Below, one piece after another: positions 45,252 to 56,164 of a stretch of 64,000 nucleotides of DNA (position 1 is the first letter of the stretch; every line of letters begins with the position of its first letter). The stretch is taken from assembly GCF_964355755.1 (NCBI RefSeq), contig NC_092674.1, positions 27,392,001 through 27,456,000 on the forward strand. Reading direction: 5' to 3'. The translations under genes and the position numbers were made by a program. This DNA is from Antedon mediterranea (taxonomy: Eukaryota; Echinodermata; Crinoidea; Comatulida; Antedonidae). The notes under the pieces were generated by a model. That model ran no database searches and was not told where the DNA came from. It was given only the letters and a program-made list of their open reading frames with translations.

Positions 45252-46400
45252 TTACAGATTAGCTGTCGTTCGTGTCTCGTTAGTGTTGAGTTCGTCTGCT
45301 CTCTGGTAACTTCCACGAGATGGACAATTCCAACCGTGACACAGTGAACAGTATGTATCCCAAAATGCCTTGGTATATCGAGGACTGAGTGCGGTGTAGA
45401 CAAGTACATTAATTGCAGAATTCAAGTAAGACAATGACCGCGCAATATCGGCCAGCAACAGCGTAAAAGGCTGATTGGTAATATTGTCTTGATGTTGCAC
45501 GAACATATCTGTAAACATCCAGACGATTGATATGATTTCAAAAGGCGCCAATAATATAAAGAATAGGATTCCGTTAACAATTAACATCATTGTAATTTGA
45601 TTTCTTCGTTTGGTGCTATCCACTAAGGCGTTATCACTTCGTTCAATGTTGCGTTCTCTTTTCTTTAACTCGTTCAATATCCGGGCGTATAGAAATACGT
45701 TAAAAACGAATGCAACAAAAAAGGGTAGTGTCTGTACCCCGTACGTGTAGAAAAGAAAGTTCGGATGAATTGGTAAACAGACGCCGGTAGAGTCTGGCAT
45801 ATCACTGATAGTTTCAGGCCATAAATAACAAAGCAATAAGTATTCAATATTTCCTGGGACAAATGTTAATGCTAGAAATGCCGAAAATAAGGTGTTTACA
45901 ATAATAAGATTTCTGGCGCGTTGTTTCGCGGTAACTTTCCCGCTAAAAACTTGGGTCGGACGACAAACGGCGCAGTAACGTTCAAAGGAAACCAATGTTA
46001 CGAAACCAATAGATGCAAAGTACGTCATACTCCAAAAGAACGTTGCAAACGCACATCCAAAGCTACCATAAACACTGTCGTATGTACCAACAAGCGGTGA
46101 CAGATGATAGCGAAACATTTTATCTCCGACAGTAAACAACAGGAAAAAAATATCTGCGATACTAAGAGCCACTAAATAATAATTAGTAATTGTTCTCATG
46201 TACGCAACATGTATAACGACATATATAAAAGCAGCATTGCTCACAAGTCCAACAAATAACAGTATAGGAAAAACCAAAGACAAAAATACTCTATCAACTT
46301 TTGAATATTGATAACTTTCCAATTCGTGTTCACTAACATTCAAAAATATGCATTCATTATTAAACGCCATTTTGATAATGTTTAGCAAAAAAAACCTCAC
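45252..46400 (-). CDS. Class A (rhodopsin-like) GPCR, peptide-receptor type, with altered motifs (GPCR2)
   Basis: An intronless 382-residue receptor of the plasma membrane, paralogous to the gene at 11441-12727. Landmarks: N55 in TM1, D83 in TM2 (LSIAD), C116 before TM3 with C191 or C208 in loop 2, ERY at 140-142 followed by CAVCRP, P226 in TM5 (VQTLPFF) and MLIVNG at the start of TM6. Several usually fixed positions differ: the TM4 Trp is missing (NTLFSAF), the TM6 CWxP is LLAP (283-286), and NPxxY in TM7 is NVLVY (331-335). Candidate N-glycosylation sites are N21 and N306. The first Met is at 46400. Met11 (start 46370, MAFNNECIF) gives a more typical N-terminus and is equally possible. The ligand is unknown. 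The altered switches suggest unusual activation. Confidence 0.92.
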   Translation of the reverse strand: MRFFLLNIIKMAFNNECIFLNVSEHELESYQYSKVDRVFLSLVFPILLFVGLVSNAAFIYVVIHVAYMRTITNYYLVALSIADIFFLLFTVGDKMFRYHLSPLVGTYDSVYGSFGCAFATFFWSMTYFASIGFVTLVSFERYCAVCRPTQVFSGKVTAKQRARNLIIVNTLFSAFLALTFVPGNIEYLLLCYLWPETISDMPDSTGVCLPIHPNFLFYTYGVQTLPFFVAFVFNVFLYARILNELKKRERNIERSDNALVDSTKRRNQITMMLIVNGILFFILLAPFEIISIVWMFTDMFVQHQDNITNQPFTLLLADIARSLSYLNSAINVLVYTALSPRYTKAFWDTYCSLCHGWNCPSRGSYQRADELNTNETRTTANL

Positions 46401-46826
46401 CTAATTGACCAGTTCCTAAAACTTAGCTTCGTCCAGTATTACTTTCTCAACAGTAGAAATCATTGTGAAAAAGATGAAGTGAATAAAACCCCGGTTAGTC
46501 CGACTTTCAGGTCAAAGCAAAAAGCCCGCACTAATAACTATTTAGCATGTATAGTCTGTTGTTTCTTGCACAGTGTTCGAGCGAACTGATTGCTATGCTC
46601 TTGTACACTCTATATTATACACAGTATCCAGTGCTTCTTTTATGATGACGTAGCTAGATTCTGCTCATTCCGATTCGCTCGAGTAAAGAGTATAAAACAC
46701 AAACATTGCTTTCTTCTTAACATTAAGTGAGCTCTCCTCGAGTTATCAACATCACTCTATCAGTGATATCAACAATTATCAAAAATTATTCACCATGATA
46801 ATGAATTACTGCGGAATTGTTATCTG
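46401..46826. other. Upstream flank of GPCR2
   Basis: This is the region where the receptor promoter should be. I see no definite TATA or initiator. It is bounded upstream by a family A MITE. Confidence 0.45.
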
Positions 46827-47009
46827 TAAAGCGTGGTTCCCACTGGCGACGCAACGCAAGGACGTAACGCAACGCAAGTGAATTGACCAATCACAAGCGA
46901 TGGCTTATTCGCTTGATTGCTAACTGTCTATAACTTCGCTTGTCATTGGTTAAAACGCTTGCGTTGCGTTTACGTCATTGCGTTACGTTCTAGTGGGAAC
47001 CAAGCTTAA
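46827..47009. mobile_element. MITE family A, full-length copy upstream of GPCR2
   Basis: TAAAGCGTGGTTCCCACTGG to CTAGTGGGAACCAAGCTTAA, about 183 bp. Same orientation as A2, with a 2 bp loss in the GCTTGTGATTGC arm (GCTTGATTGC). It sits about 430 bp upstream of the receptor's first Met and abuts a family C element. Confidence 0.92.
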
Positions 47010-47317
47010 AGCGTTGTTGTATTGCGTAATCACAAGTGAGAACCGACGACGGTACTGCAAACATCGCAGGTTTGACTTCACGCAGACGGGGGCAAACACA
47101 ATTATAAAGCTTGGTTCCCACTAGAACGTAACGCAAGGACAAAAACGCAACGCAAGCGTTTTAACCAATGACAGTTAGCAATCACAAGCGAATAAGCCAT
47201 CGCTTGTGATTGGTCAATTCATTTGCGTTGCGTTACGTCCTTGCGTTGCGTCGCTAGTGGGAACCACGCTTTAGAAAGGCATTTGCTGCGTTGCGTTCTA
47301 GTGGGAACCAGGCTTTA
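47006..47317 (-). mobile_element. MITE family C, second copy, carrying nested MITE A
   Basis: On the minus strand it starts TAAAGCCTGGTTCCCACTAG, AACGCAACGCAGCAAATGCC, is interrupted by family A, and resumes AATTGTGTTTGCCCCC, GTCTGCGTGAAGTCAAACC, TGCGATGTTTGCAG, CGGTTCTCACTTGTG, ATTACGCAATACAACAACGC. The core matches 6215-6600 and 47585-47774. Confidence 0.78.
47105..47273. mobile_element. MITE family A, nested, 16 bp deletion
   Basis: TAAAGCTTGGTTCCCACTAG to GCTAGTGGGAACCACGCTTTA. The CGAAGTTATAG segment between the inner hairpins is deleted (ACCAATGACAGTTAGC). Same orientation as A1. Confidence 0.92.
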
Positions 47318-47584
47318 CTGATAAAACAATTGCGTAGTGTAATTCATGATTACGGCCGTTTGATTTCACGATGCGCTAAACGACACGCAACTAAAGGTCA
47401 ATCTGCTCAGATTCAAATGTCACCGATGAGCGTGCACATGATAACTTCGTATAAACGGTAGTAGATGCGCAGTTTATTTGTGCGTCTTCACAATTGTTTT
47501 TTTAAACGATAAAATAAGGCTATACTTGTGTATGAAGTTGGTGCAACCTCAATCTTTTCTTCGCTAACACACACACGACTTGTC
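47318..47584. other. Spacer between MITEs
   Basis: No supported feature. Confidence 0.4.
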
Positions 47585-47774
47585 TTAAGAGTGGTTCCCA
47601 CTAGCGATGCAACGTAACGCAACCTACTCAACGTAAGAAAATGCCGCCTGCGTGGAATCAAATCTGCGATGTTTGCATCACTGTTGCGTCGTCGGCTCCC
47701 ACTTTAGAATACGCAATACAGCATTTTGCGTCAAAACGTAGCTGCGTTGCGTCGCCAGTAGGAACCACGCTTTA
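47585..47774 (+). mobile_element. MITE family C, uninterrupted copy
   Basis: TTAAGAGTGGTTCCCACTAG, GATGCAACGTAACGCAACC, GCCTGCGTGGAATCAAATC, TGCGATGTTTGCATC, CGTCGGCTCCCACTT, TACGCAATACAGCATTTTGCG and GCCAGTAGGAACCACGCTTTA. It lacks any insert and so shows the arrangement of family C. Confidence 0.8.
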
Positions 47775-47775
47775 C

Positions 47776-47803
47776 CAGGGAAGAGTAAGGCTTACTCCTC
47801 CCT
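47776..47803. mobile_element. Mini hAT-like family E relative
   Basis: CAGGGAAGAGTAAG and CTTACTCCTCCCT are inverted repeats. It lies one base past the end of the family C element. It is short and no target duplication is visible. Confidence 0.45.
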
Positions 47804-48283
47804 CGTCGAACCATCAAACTGATGGAAAGGATTGCGATTATAAGCAAACCAACTAAAATAAAGCATAATTCACACGGAAATGTCAAAACATTTACCAATA
47901 AGTTAAAACAAATGTTAAAAAGATGTAGACTTGAAAGAAAAATATGCCATTAATGCGTTTTAATGAATAATAACTATAAAAAGAGTAAAACAAATGTTAA
48001 GGCTAAAACAAAATTTATGTTGAGGGACAAAGCAAATTCATTATGCACATAACTTGCATTAATTTGCTTAAAATCATGATTGAAGATTTGGAAATTTGAA
48101 GGTGATTTTTATACTAAATCAAAAAGATTATTTATGGTAATGGTGATTTAAAGTGAGATTTTTTGAAGGTGATAAAATATTCATTCATTTTTTTTACTTA
48201 ACTTTGTTTTGAAGAGAAAAAAATGATTAACTATATATAATAATTTTACCATGGAATGTAAGTTGGGGAAAAAACTGATTTGA
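47804..48283. other. AT-rich non-coding DNA
   Basis: No supported feature. Confidence 0.5.
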
Positions 48284-48645
48284 CGTTTTCAAAAATTAAT
48301 TAGACCATTTGAAAATAGATTTGACGATTTTGAAAACTTGATTAGACCATTTGAAAACTGATTGGACCATTTGAAAACTGATTGGACCATTTGAAAACTA
48401 ATTGGACCATTTGAAAAATTGATTGGACCATTTGAAAACTTGATTGGACCATTTAAAAACTTATTTGACCATTTGAAAACTGATTGGAACATTTGAAAAC
48501 TTGATTGGACCATTTGAAAACTTGATTGGACAATTTGAAAACTTGATTGGACCATTTGAAAACTTGATTGGACCATTTAAAAACTTGATTGGACCATTTG
48601 AAAACTGATTGGACCATTCGAAAATTTGATTGGACCATTTGAAAC
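48284..48645 (+). repeat. Minisatellite, 21 bp unit
   Basis: The unit TTGAAAACTTGATTGGACCA plus T repeats about 17 times, with 20 bp variants (ACTGATTGG) and changes such as GGACAATT. Minus-strand frames through it (48289-48725) translate as MVQSSFQ-type repeats and are not genes. Confidence 0.94.
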
Positions 48646-50554
48646 ATAAATTGAACTATGCAATTAAAACTGTTGGAACTACAGTACATTTGTTCTAAAA
48701 CTAACACTAACACGACCATACACACACCTGCAGTCGCGTGCTCAGGTTAGACCAACATAGTGAGTATACACAATATATACAATACTGATTTCTACAGTAC
48801 ACAACAAGATGCACAAGTAGATCTTTAGATAAATAGATAAAATTACACGCTGTCGTAAATATTGCATTATCCTTTATCGATTTAATTTGTAATTCTATAA
48901 ATAGAACTCGAAGGTCACAACGAATATTCACAAGATAATTTACGAAGCTCTACGATTAATTAATGGATTATCAACGTAAACGTTCACAATCTAAAGAAAA
49001 ACAGGACGATAAATTATAGGAGTTACATTATTAATTATCTGTCTAAAGTAAACAAAGTATAGTTTATAGAATTTATTATATTTCCATTGTCTAAATAACA
49101 AGCACTGGTAGTTTTTATACTTTGATGTAATGCTACGGTACTCAAATGAAGATGTTCATGTTTCAGTGTTTTGGCCTAATAAGGATATCGAGATATAGCC
49201 TCAGCTATACGCGCGCGTACATTTTCTGGCAAAAATTCATGGCATCGTCGTTAAACACAGTGCGTTCCACTATTTTGTGCCATTTATTCCTGTCTTGGGC
49301 CGGGTTTGTCACAAGTGGACCTACAATGAATTAAGAAACATATTTTTAAGGTTTTTACATCAGTGACAAAATGATACGAACAATTTTCAACCGCGTTCAA
49401 ATGTTGATTTAAAAAAACGAGACGACTTTTGTACGCGCGAGTCATCATGATTGATATCATTTCTGTTGCGTATTAATCTGTATTGCTAGTAACTATATTT
49501 TGTTACCACAGTTGTTTATTAGCAAGTGGTTCAGAAGTACCTACTATATCGCAGTGAATATTGATTAGATTTAAGTAGCTAGTGCGTGTGCATATCCATA
49601 TTGACTATGCGGGGTCATACATGTAAATTAGCTACAAAATACATTGTTTCTGTTTTATTGTATCTAAAATAAAACAAAATAGAAAAATGTCCATCTGTTT
49701 AACTAATCTCTTACAAAAGAAATCGATACAACTGCAAGGTCATCGCCTGATCAACAAGATTGAAAGAATTGGACGTAAATATTTGGTAAACTTAGAAATA
49801 CTAAAATATTCCCAACTGAAGTAAGAAAGAAATGAAAAATACATGGTGGAAAAGATTAAAACATTGATAATGGACGTAAACCCAAGGTAAATCTTACAAA
49901 AAACTATAAACACTGTACCATTATGAAATGAAGAAACATAAAATTAATTGATAAAAACATCACTTGGGTTGTAAAACAGACAATACTACATGACGATGAG
50001 GGTATTGTTGGTAAACATAAATTGAAGGTAGGCCCAAACTTAGAAATAGAATATTACTTATAAAAAACATGGGTTGTAAAAACTGAAAATACCCAAGATT
50101 TATATTTATTTTGACGACGTAAATCGAAGGTAACTAATATAAAATATACCTCACAAAAAATGAAATAAAGAAAAATAGAAAATATATCACAGACAGCAGA
50201 AAAAAAATATACATTATTGAACTACTCTAAGGTAAGCTTAGTGCATACCTCACTCCTAATTAAAAACATCTCAAAATATTTTTGATTCGGAAATAAAAAT
50301 ACATGGAAGATGTAAAATGTCATTTATGGTTTTAAATTAAAATAATATTACTAAATCTGACTTTATTAAGAATAAGAAATCAATAACATTATATTTTATC
50401 ACATGAATACATCATTTTAAGAGATGATGATAGATGCAAAATCTTGGATTTCATAATGAAGAAAACATTAATATTTTGAAACGATTGGAAAAGTTATCAG
50501 AAATGGTGACTATTGATAACACTGTTGATGCTAATCATAAACAGATCATTTTTT
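48646..50554. other. AT-rich intergenic DNA
   Basis: No supported gene. ACGCGCGCGTACATT (about 49207) and GTACGCGCGAGTC (about 49432) belong to the CG-rich motif set. Confidence 0.5.
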
Positions 50555-50925
50555 TTTATTACGTTAAAGATATATTGTCCCCTGCAAAAATAATTCTTAA
50601 TAATTTTTTTGTTGAATATGCAAATTTTAATGTCACATAATAGTTATTCACTTTCACTAAAAATTGGATCGAAAAAAAAATTTATTTGAAAAAAAACCAA
50701 TAAATTATACAGCAACAAAATTGAAGTCAAATTGACTGCCTGCAGCCAATGGATTTTTGGTAGATTTTAACCATTTATTTTGTCATTTTCTAAGTAAAAA
50801 CATTTTTTTTTTTCAGTTTTTTTCTAAAAGTAATTAACTTTATTAAAACTACAAAATTACCTATTCAAAGTCTGTTTTAATTCATTTTTCATGTTTTTGG
50901 GGGACAATACATCTTTAAGGAAAAA
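50555..50925 (+). repeat. Interspersed repeat family I, plus orientation
   Basis: TTGAATATGC, ATTTTAATGTCACA, AAAAATTGGATCGAAAAAAA, TGGATTTTTGGTAG, TTAACTTTATTAAAACTACA, CCTATTCAAAGTCTG and GGGGGACAATACATC follow the same order as the minus-strand copy at 905-1205. A 68-residue frame (50434-50640) runs into it and is not supported. Confidence 0.65.
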
Positions 50926-53716
50926 CAAAGATGTATCAACACAAAGAGTTTAAAAATCCACATGCCATTAAAAACAATAATACTTTATTATTATTATTAT
51001 GATAACGGTGAAGACTATTTACATTGGTTTGTGAATTCTTTCAAATGTTTAAAAAAACATACGAACGTTAGTTAAGTAGGTCTATTTAATTTATCAATTT
51101 ACTGACAACACATTATTTTTATCAGTATATTCGTTAAAATAATGTCAAACTATGATTGATTAAGGCTTTGCTTCGATGATACCTTCTTTACTCAACATAC
51201 TTTAATTATAATATCTAGGACTGTTTATTTAGCACATTTTGTGACTTGTAAATTCAGTAAAAGAAACATATTTGTAAAATAAATTGGAAGGTATAGTAAG
51301 AGACTTGCCGATTTACAACACGCGTGCGTCTGCATACGTGCTGAAGTAGGCATAGCTGTAATCAGTGTATGTTCGACACGACATGAAGAAGGAAACTAAG
51401 CGTTTTAATCAAACCTTGTATCTTGATGTATGAACCTGCATGCCTAGCACAAATTAATCAATAACTCCAAGGTACTTTTTGATCACCACGTGATAAGAGC
51501 TTCAATTAAAATAGCGCGCCAACAGTCACTGTATTCTTGCAGCGCCTTCTCCCCCAGTCTTGTAAATTAATCACGTGATAAGAACTACAATTAAAATAGC
51601 GCGCCGCCAACGGCATGTTTGTAACCCAGACAGGGCTATATCTTCTCTTAGGCGAAGTGAACAAGCGATTATGACTTTAGTTAGGCTCAAATGAACAGTA
51701 ATAATTAGTATTCGCTATGTGAAAATATCTGATGATTTTCTGTTTTGCGAAAAACATGTGTTTTAAGTCTTGCTGCACGTGTGAAATTTAGAAATCCCGC
51801 AGATGCAAAGGTCTCTTCAGACTCGAAAACTACAAATGTCTTATCCCGTGTTCATCACAACAATAGGCGCTTAAATTTGACAAATCATACAATGAAATAA
51901 AAGAGTATACATTCTTCATTGAAGTGTTCACAATTCTATTTATATCGTACAAATCTCCCAGAATGTCAAATGATATAATATGTTTTCATAAAATTAAAAA
52001 AAAACTTTCCAAGAGCCAATTGACTCACTACCTGCCTGACGAACAAACCTATAAGTACGAGAAAAAGAACACTTATCCACGTTTTCATCTCAAAATCTAC
52101 GTGGCGGCAATCGCAAAATGTGTTTTTGTGTTTTACACATAATTCCCATTTTAAAGGAAATATAATGTAATGCTATCGAGCACGTATGTATTACTATTTT
52201 ATCCTTATAAAGCTGTCGGAAGGTGTACAGATCTTAAAAATTCATCGTCTAATTTGTATTTTTCTATTGGATCAGAGTAGGTTCTTAACTCACTCTATGT
52301 AGAATTAGGCATAGATTAATTAGAAATAATTAAACTGAGTTTTAGCACCGGTTGTAAATTAATAATAACGAAACATCGTATAAAAACATAATTTGATATG
52401 CCTTGCAAGGAAATACAATAATGTTAGTGAAATATTAAATTAACAATACAGTATGTAAATCCTCAAGTTTAATTAAATAAGGTAAGGTGGATAAAATAAT
52501 ATTAATAAACATACATACGTTAATCTAAAAAAAGTAATATCTATATTACAAAACACATCACGCACGCATTCAAACACTGATAAGGATGACGTGGCGTTTT
52601 ACGCGCGCGTCCAAATTGATAATATGAAACGACTTTGGTAGGCCGCGTCAACTTCATGATGCTTCAATATGCACTATTTCGTCTATAAATAACAGTATAT
52701 TACTGTGTGTTAAGACTTTGTTTAAGTAGATTCTCTGACTTTTATACGTATGGCTTTCTGTTAGACGCTTGATAAATTGCTTGAGTTGGAAAATACTGCA
52801 TATTTATCAGACGTTTAAAGAGTATTGTGTTACTATAGTAGAGGGTATATACATATTAATGGTGCTATTATTTTTCTGAAAAAAATTACCATTGAAAACC
52901 CGATTAGAATATCGCGTTCATTAATGACCAACTTAATGTTAGATTATTAGTATATCGCCCTTCATTGACCTCATCAATGTGGTGTTTTTGTCGCAAGATG
53001 AGAAATGCACCAACAAAGGAAACGGCTTAATTGTCTAAAAATAACTAAAGTACCTGTATTTTAATATATTTTGCCTTATGGCGTGTTCTTCTGATTAAAT
53101 CATCCTGCAAATAGGATGTCTCAGTGTCTTTATTTACACCGTTCAACGTATAAAGTATGAAATACAGGTAAAGCAGCTTGCGCAGCGAAAGTATATCTTT
53201 GAACTAATATATGATACAAGAGATTGCCTCTGGTAGGCTTTGCCAACCGATCCTCCACATGTTGGTTAACATACGAGCAAACAATTAAAATCTAACTCAT
53301 ACCTACAGTAAAATGATTACTTTAAAAAATAATACATTAATTTCATGCAAAATACATCGCTGCCTCAAAACAAGGTATTTCCAAATCTTCTTAAATGCTC
53401 AACATTTGGCGTGGGCGTCTTCGAACGTTTACAATTGTAATTGCAATAACACCGTATATAAGTATAGTTACCATATTGAAACAAAAAAAGGCATCGAGAA
53501 GTGGTATTTTCCTGCCCATATAAATTACAAACTGTTAGATTAATGGCTATATCTATTAGAATAATGGATATCCTTTTTGAATACGTAGATAATAATTATA
53601 ATTATCGTTTGGCTGTTAACAAATGCTAATAATATTATAGCAATCTAAACTAACATATAATATTACACAATCAAATCAAAATGACAAATATTTTAAACAA
53701 AGTTAAACAACTGTGT
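50926..53716. other. AT-rich intergenic DNA
   Basis: No supported gene. A local repeat, TCACGTGATAAGA with AATTAAAATAGCGCGCC, occurs twice (about 51485-51523 and 51572-51607). A CG-rich TTTTACGCGCGCGTCC motif is at 52594. Confidence 0.5.
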
Positions 53717-53748
53717 ATACACACACACACACACACACACATATATAT
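53717..53748 (+). repeat. (CA)n microsatellite with TA end
   Basis: About twelve CA units followed by TATATATA. Confidence 0.95.
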
Positions 53749-53877
53749 GTCTTATTGTTTAATAAATCAAGACGCAATCTCAATTTTTATAAATAAATTA
53801 TATCAACATTCTGACGTGTGTCAAAGCCACCTGAAATAGCATTATCTCAGTGGTGTTATTAGCAACCGTATTAACTA

Positions 53878-54071
53878 TAAAGGCGAACTCAGACAGCGTC
53901 GTACGACAAACCGTCTTGTCAGGAGAATTAACATGTTTAAAGTTCTCTCGACGACCTAAAAACTACGACCGACGCTATTTCAAGTGCTGTCTCTTGAACC
54001 CAGACAGCACTTTTATGAGTCAAGACGTTTCGTCGGGCCTCGTCGTACGATGCTGTCCGAGTTGGGCTTTA
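53878..54071. mobile_element. MITE family G
   Basis: Left end TAAAGGCGAACTCAGACAGC then GTCGTACGAC; right end GTCGTACGATGCTGTCCGAG then TTGGGCTTTA. Arms match over about 30 bases with a few changes. The interior has further dyads (CTGTCTCTTGAACCCAGACAG). A 114-residue plus frame (53850-54194) crosses it and is fortuitous. Confidence 0.8.
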
Positions 54072-55530
54072 GGATGTAATTTAGCAGTCATGGAAGTATC
54101 TTTTTATCATAACCTTACAATTAGAAGAATTAAAAATGACACTTCGCTGTTACCACTAGACGAATTTATTCGCCCAAATCGAATATTTTCGTAGAAACAC
54201 ATTTACGATCGCCTTTTATTATTTTTTACTACAAGAACGAATAGCTATACGATTTCTATTCGGATCGCGTGGACTGACTGTTTGATTTGCATGAGAGCTC
54301 TTGATCGCGTGATAATTTCCTAAACTCTGATTGGTTGCACAACTTTCGATTCGCAAGAAGTATAAACCATTCAAAGTATTAATTTCTCTGAAACGAAAAT
54401 TCAATGAACTAATTCACCACAGAAAAATATTTAGAAGGAAATATGAAAACGCGCGTGTATGTCCGTTTTATGTAAAATTTGAATTCAAACATAATTTCAT
54501 TTACGTTCCATATTGCTATCCATAGATCGCCATAGTAACTAATTGAAAACTCACTGCATAGCTGCACGGCTGTGGTAAGATTATTGAATTGAATTTCCGG
54601 TGAATAGCAAACACTGATCCTTTTAATACGGAACCAATATATTTTTTATAATATATTTTTTTATTTTTTATAACAATAAACCAATAAACCGGTGACATTT
54701 TATGAGATATTAACTCAACAACAACAAAATTAAAAGTGTCACCTTTACTAGCATTATCTAAAAAAATGATGAATTGTAATTAAAAAACAACTCATGCAGT
54801 CATTTTAAACGACCATTTATCTTTCAAATAAATATTAATTTCCCGCGAATTTGTGAACTTTAAAAATCATCTTTTTGATGTCTGACTAATGACTTTATGG
54901 TTGGCGGGTTTGAAACAAAATAACAGAATATTCAAATACATTTAACCTGTGTGTTTTTGTACAACTCATTTTATTATAATCTCCTTAGGTTTTAAGTCCA
55001 TCAAAATAACATATGAGTTTTTTGAAAATGCGTGATTGATTACAATGACATTTTGTTGAAAGAATGCTAAAAAGCAACTTAATGGTATTAATGTTAGAAG
55101 TGAGTTGATGGGGAATTACTCTCTCGCCATAAGTCGCTACAAATGACTTTTACGATTTGTTTTCTTAGATAATCGTGTCCGATTACTGTTTTTAATAATG
55201 CGAATAAAAATCTTCAAACTATAAGAAACGAGAATGTTAGTATCACTTGATGGAAATCAAATTAAATTTATGTAAATAAATGTAAAATAATAATCGAATA
55301 AAAAAAGAAAAAGATTATGATTAATGATACAATGTTGTATTTCCTTCCGAATGATGCATGCACAGTTAATCATGGGCAGCATGTAAACGTACGAGGAGTT
55401 TTTACAATGAACGATTACGTAATTGGAATTCTTGTATAATTGATTACGAAGACAATTAATCTCCATCACAAAGCTCTACAAATCTACAATTCGACGAATA
55501 ACTGTTAAATGACAGTTTCAACTGTCTTAA
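54072..55530. other. AT-rich intergenic DNA
   Basis: Short frames on both strands have no recognisable domain. No repeat family recognised. Confidence 0.5.
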
Positions 55531-55715
55531 TTAAGCGTGGTTCCCACTAGCGACGCAACACAAGGACGTAACGCAACGCAAGTGAATTGACCAATCACAA
55601 GCGATGGCTTATTCGCTTGTGATTACTAACTGTCTATAACTTCGCTTGTCATTGGTTAAAACGCTTGCGTTGCGTTTACGTCCTTGCGTTACGTTCTAGT
55701 GGGAACCAAGCTTAA
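55531..55715. mobile_element. MITE family A, full-length copy with clean TTAA edges
   Basis: TTAA at 55531-55534 and 55712-55715 bracket GCGTGGTTCCCACTAG and CTAGTGGGAACCAAGC. Same orientation as A2, 185 bp, near consensus. It is the clearest example of the element's ends. Confidence 0.94.
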
Positions 55716-55822
55716 ATTTCGAATTGTAAAACTTAATTTAATTAATGTCGAATTGAAATGCAACAGTGCAACAATAACCACCGTGCTTGTGGGTCGACCG
55801 AATGGATGATAATAGAGTTGAT

Positions 55823-56031
55823 GGCTTGGTGATTATGATGCTTGGCTACCACTCCAAGAGTCCTGGGTTCAAGTCCCGTTACACGTCAGAACAAAATTAC
55901 AACTCCACTCCAAAACATTTTGTTTATGTAAAGCATCTTGTGTATATGTTTGTCTTGTCAACCTCTTAGGGTCCCTAATGATCAGCAATTGCTGGATGGA
56001 TCACCCTCATTAAATATGTTTTTTTTTAAAT
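55823..56031 (+). mobile_element. tRNA-derived SINE, copy 1
   Basis: The head reads GGCTTGGTGATTATGATGC (A-box-like), TTGGCTACCACTCCAAG and CTGGGTTCAAGTCCCG (B box). The body has TTTATGTAAAGCATCTTGTG, and the tail has GGGTCCCTAATGATCAGC, TGCTGGATGGATCACCCTC, ATTAAATATG and a T/A-rich end. It is closely similar to 56165-56396. The Pol III boxes may still be intact. Confidence 0.82.
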
Positions 56032-56164
56032 AACGGAGCTTTTAATTTGCGGCGACGACGACCGACTACGTTACATTCGTTGTAGGAATGCGAGGATAGG
56101 CATTGCTTCATTTCCCCTCACCTCAACACAGTTTTGATGGTTAGATAACGAACCACTACACATC

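Noticed and set aside
48289-48725. Minus-strand frames with MVQSSFQ repeats as a structural protein
   Set aside because: They occur in two overlapping frames across a 21 bp minisatellite, as expected for low-complexity DNA with few stops.
53850-54194. 114-residue plus-strand frame
   Set aside because: It mostly translates the inverted repeats of MITE G and runs into unrelated flank.
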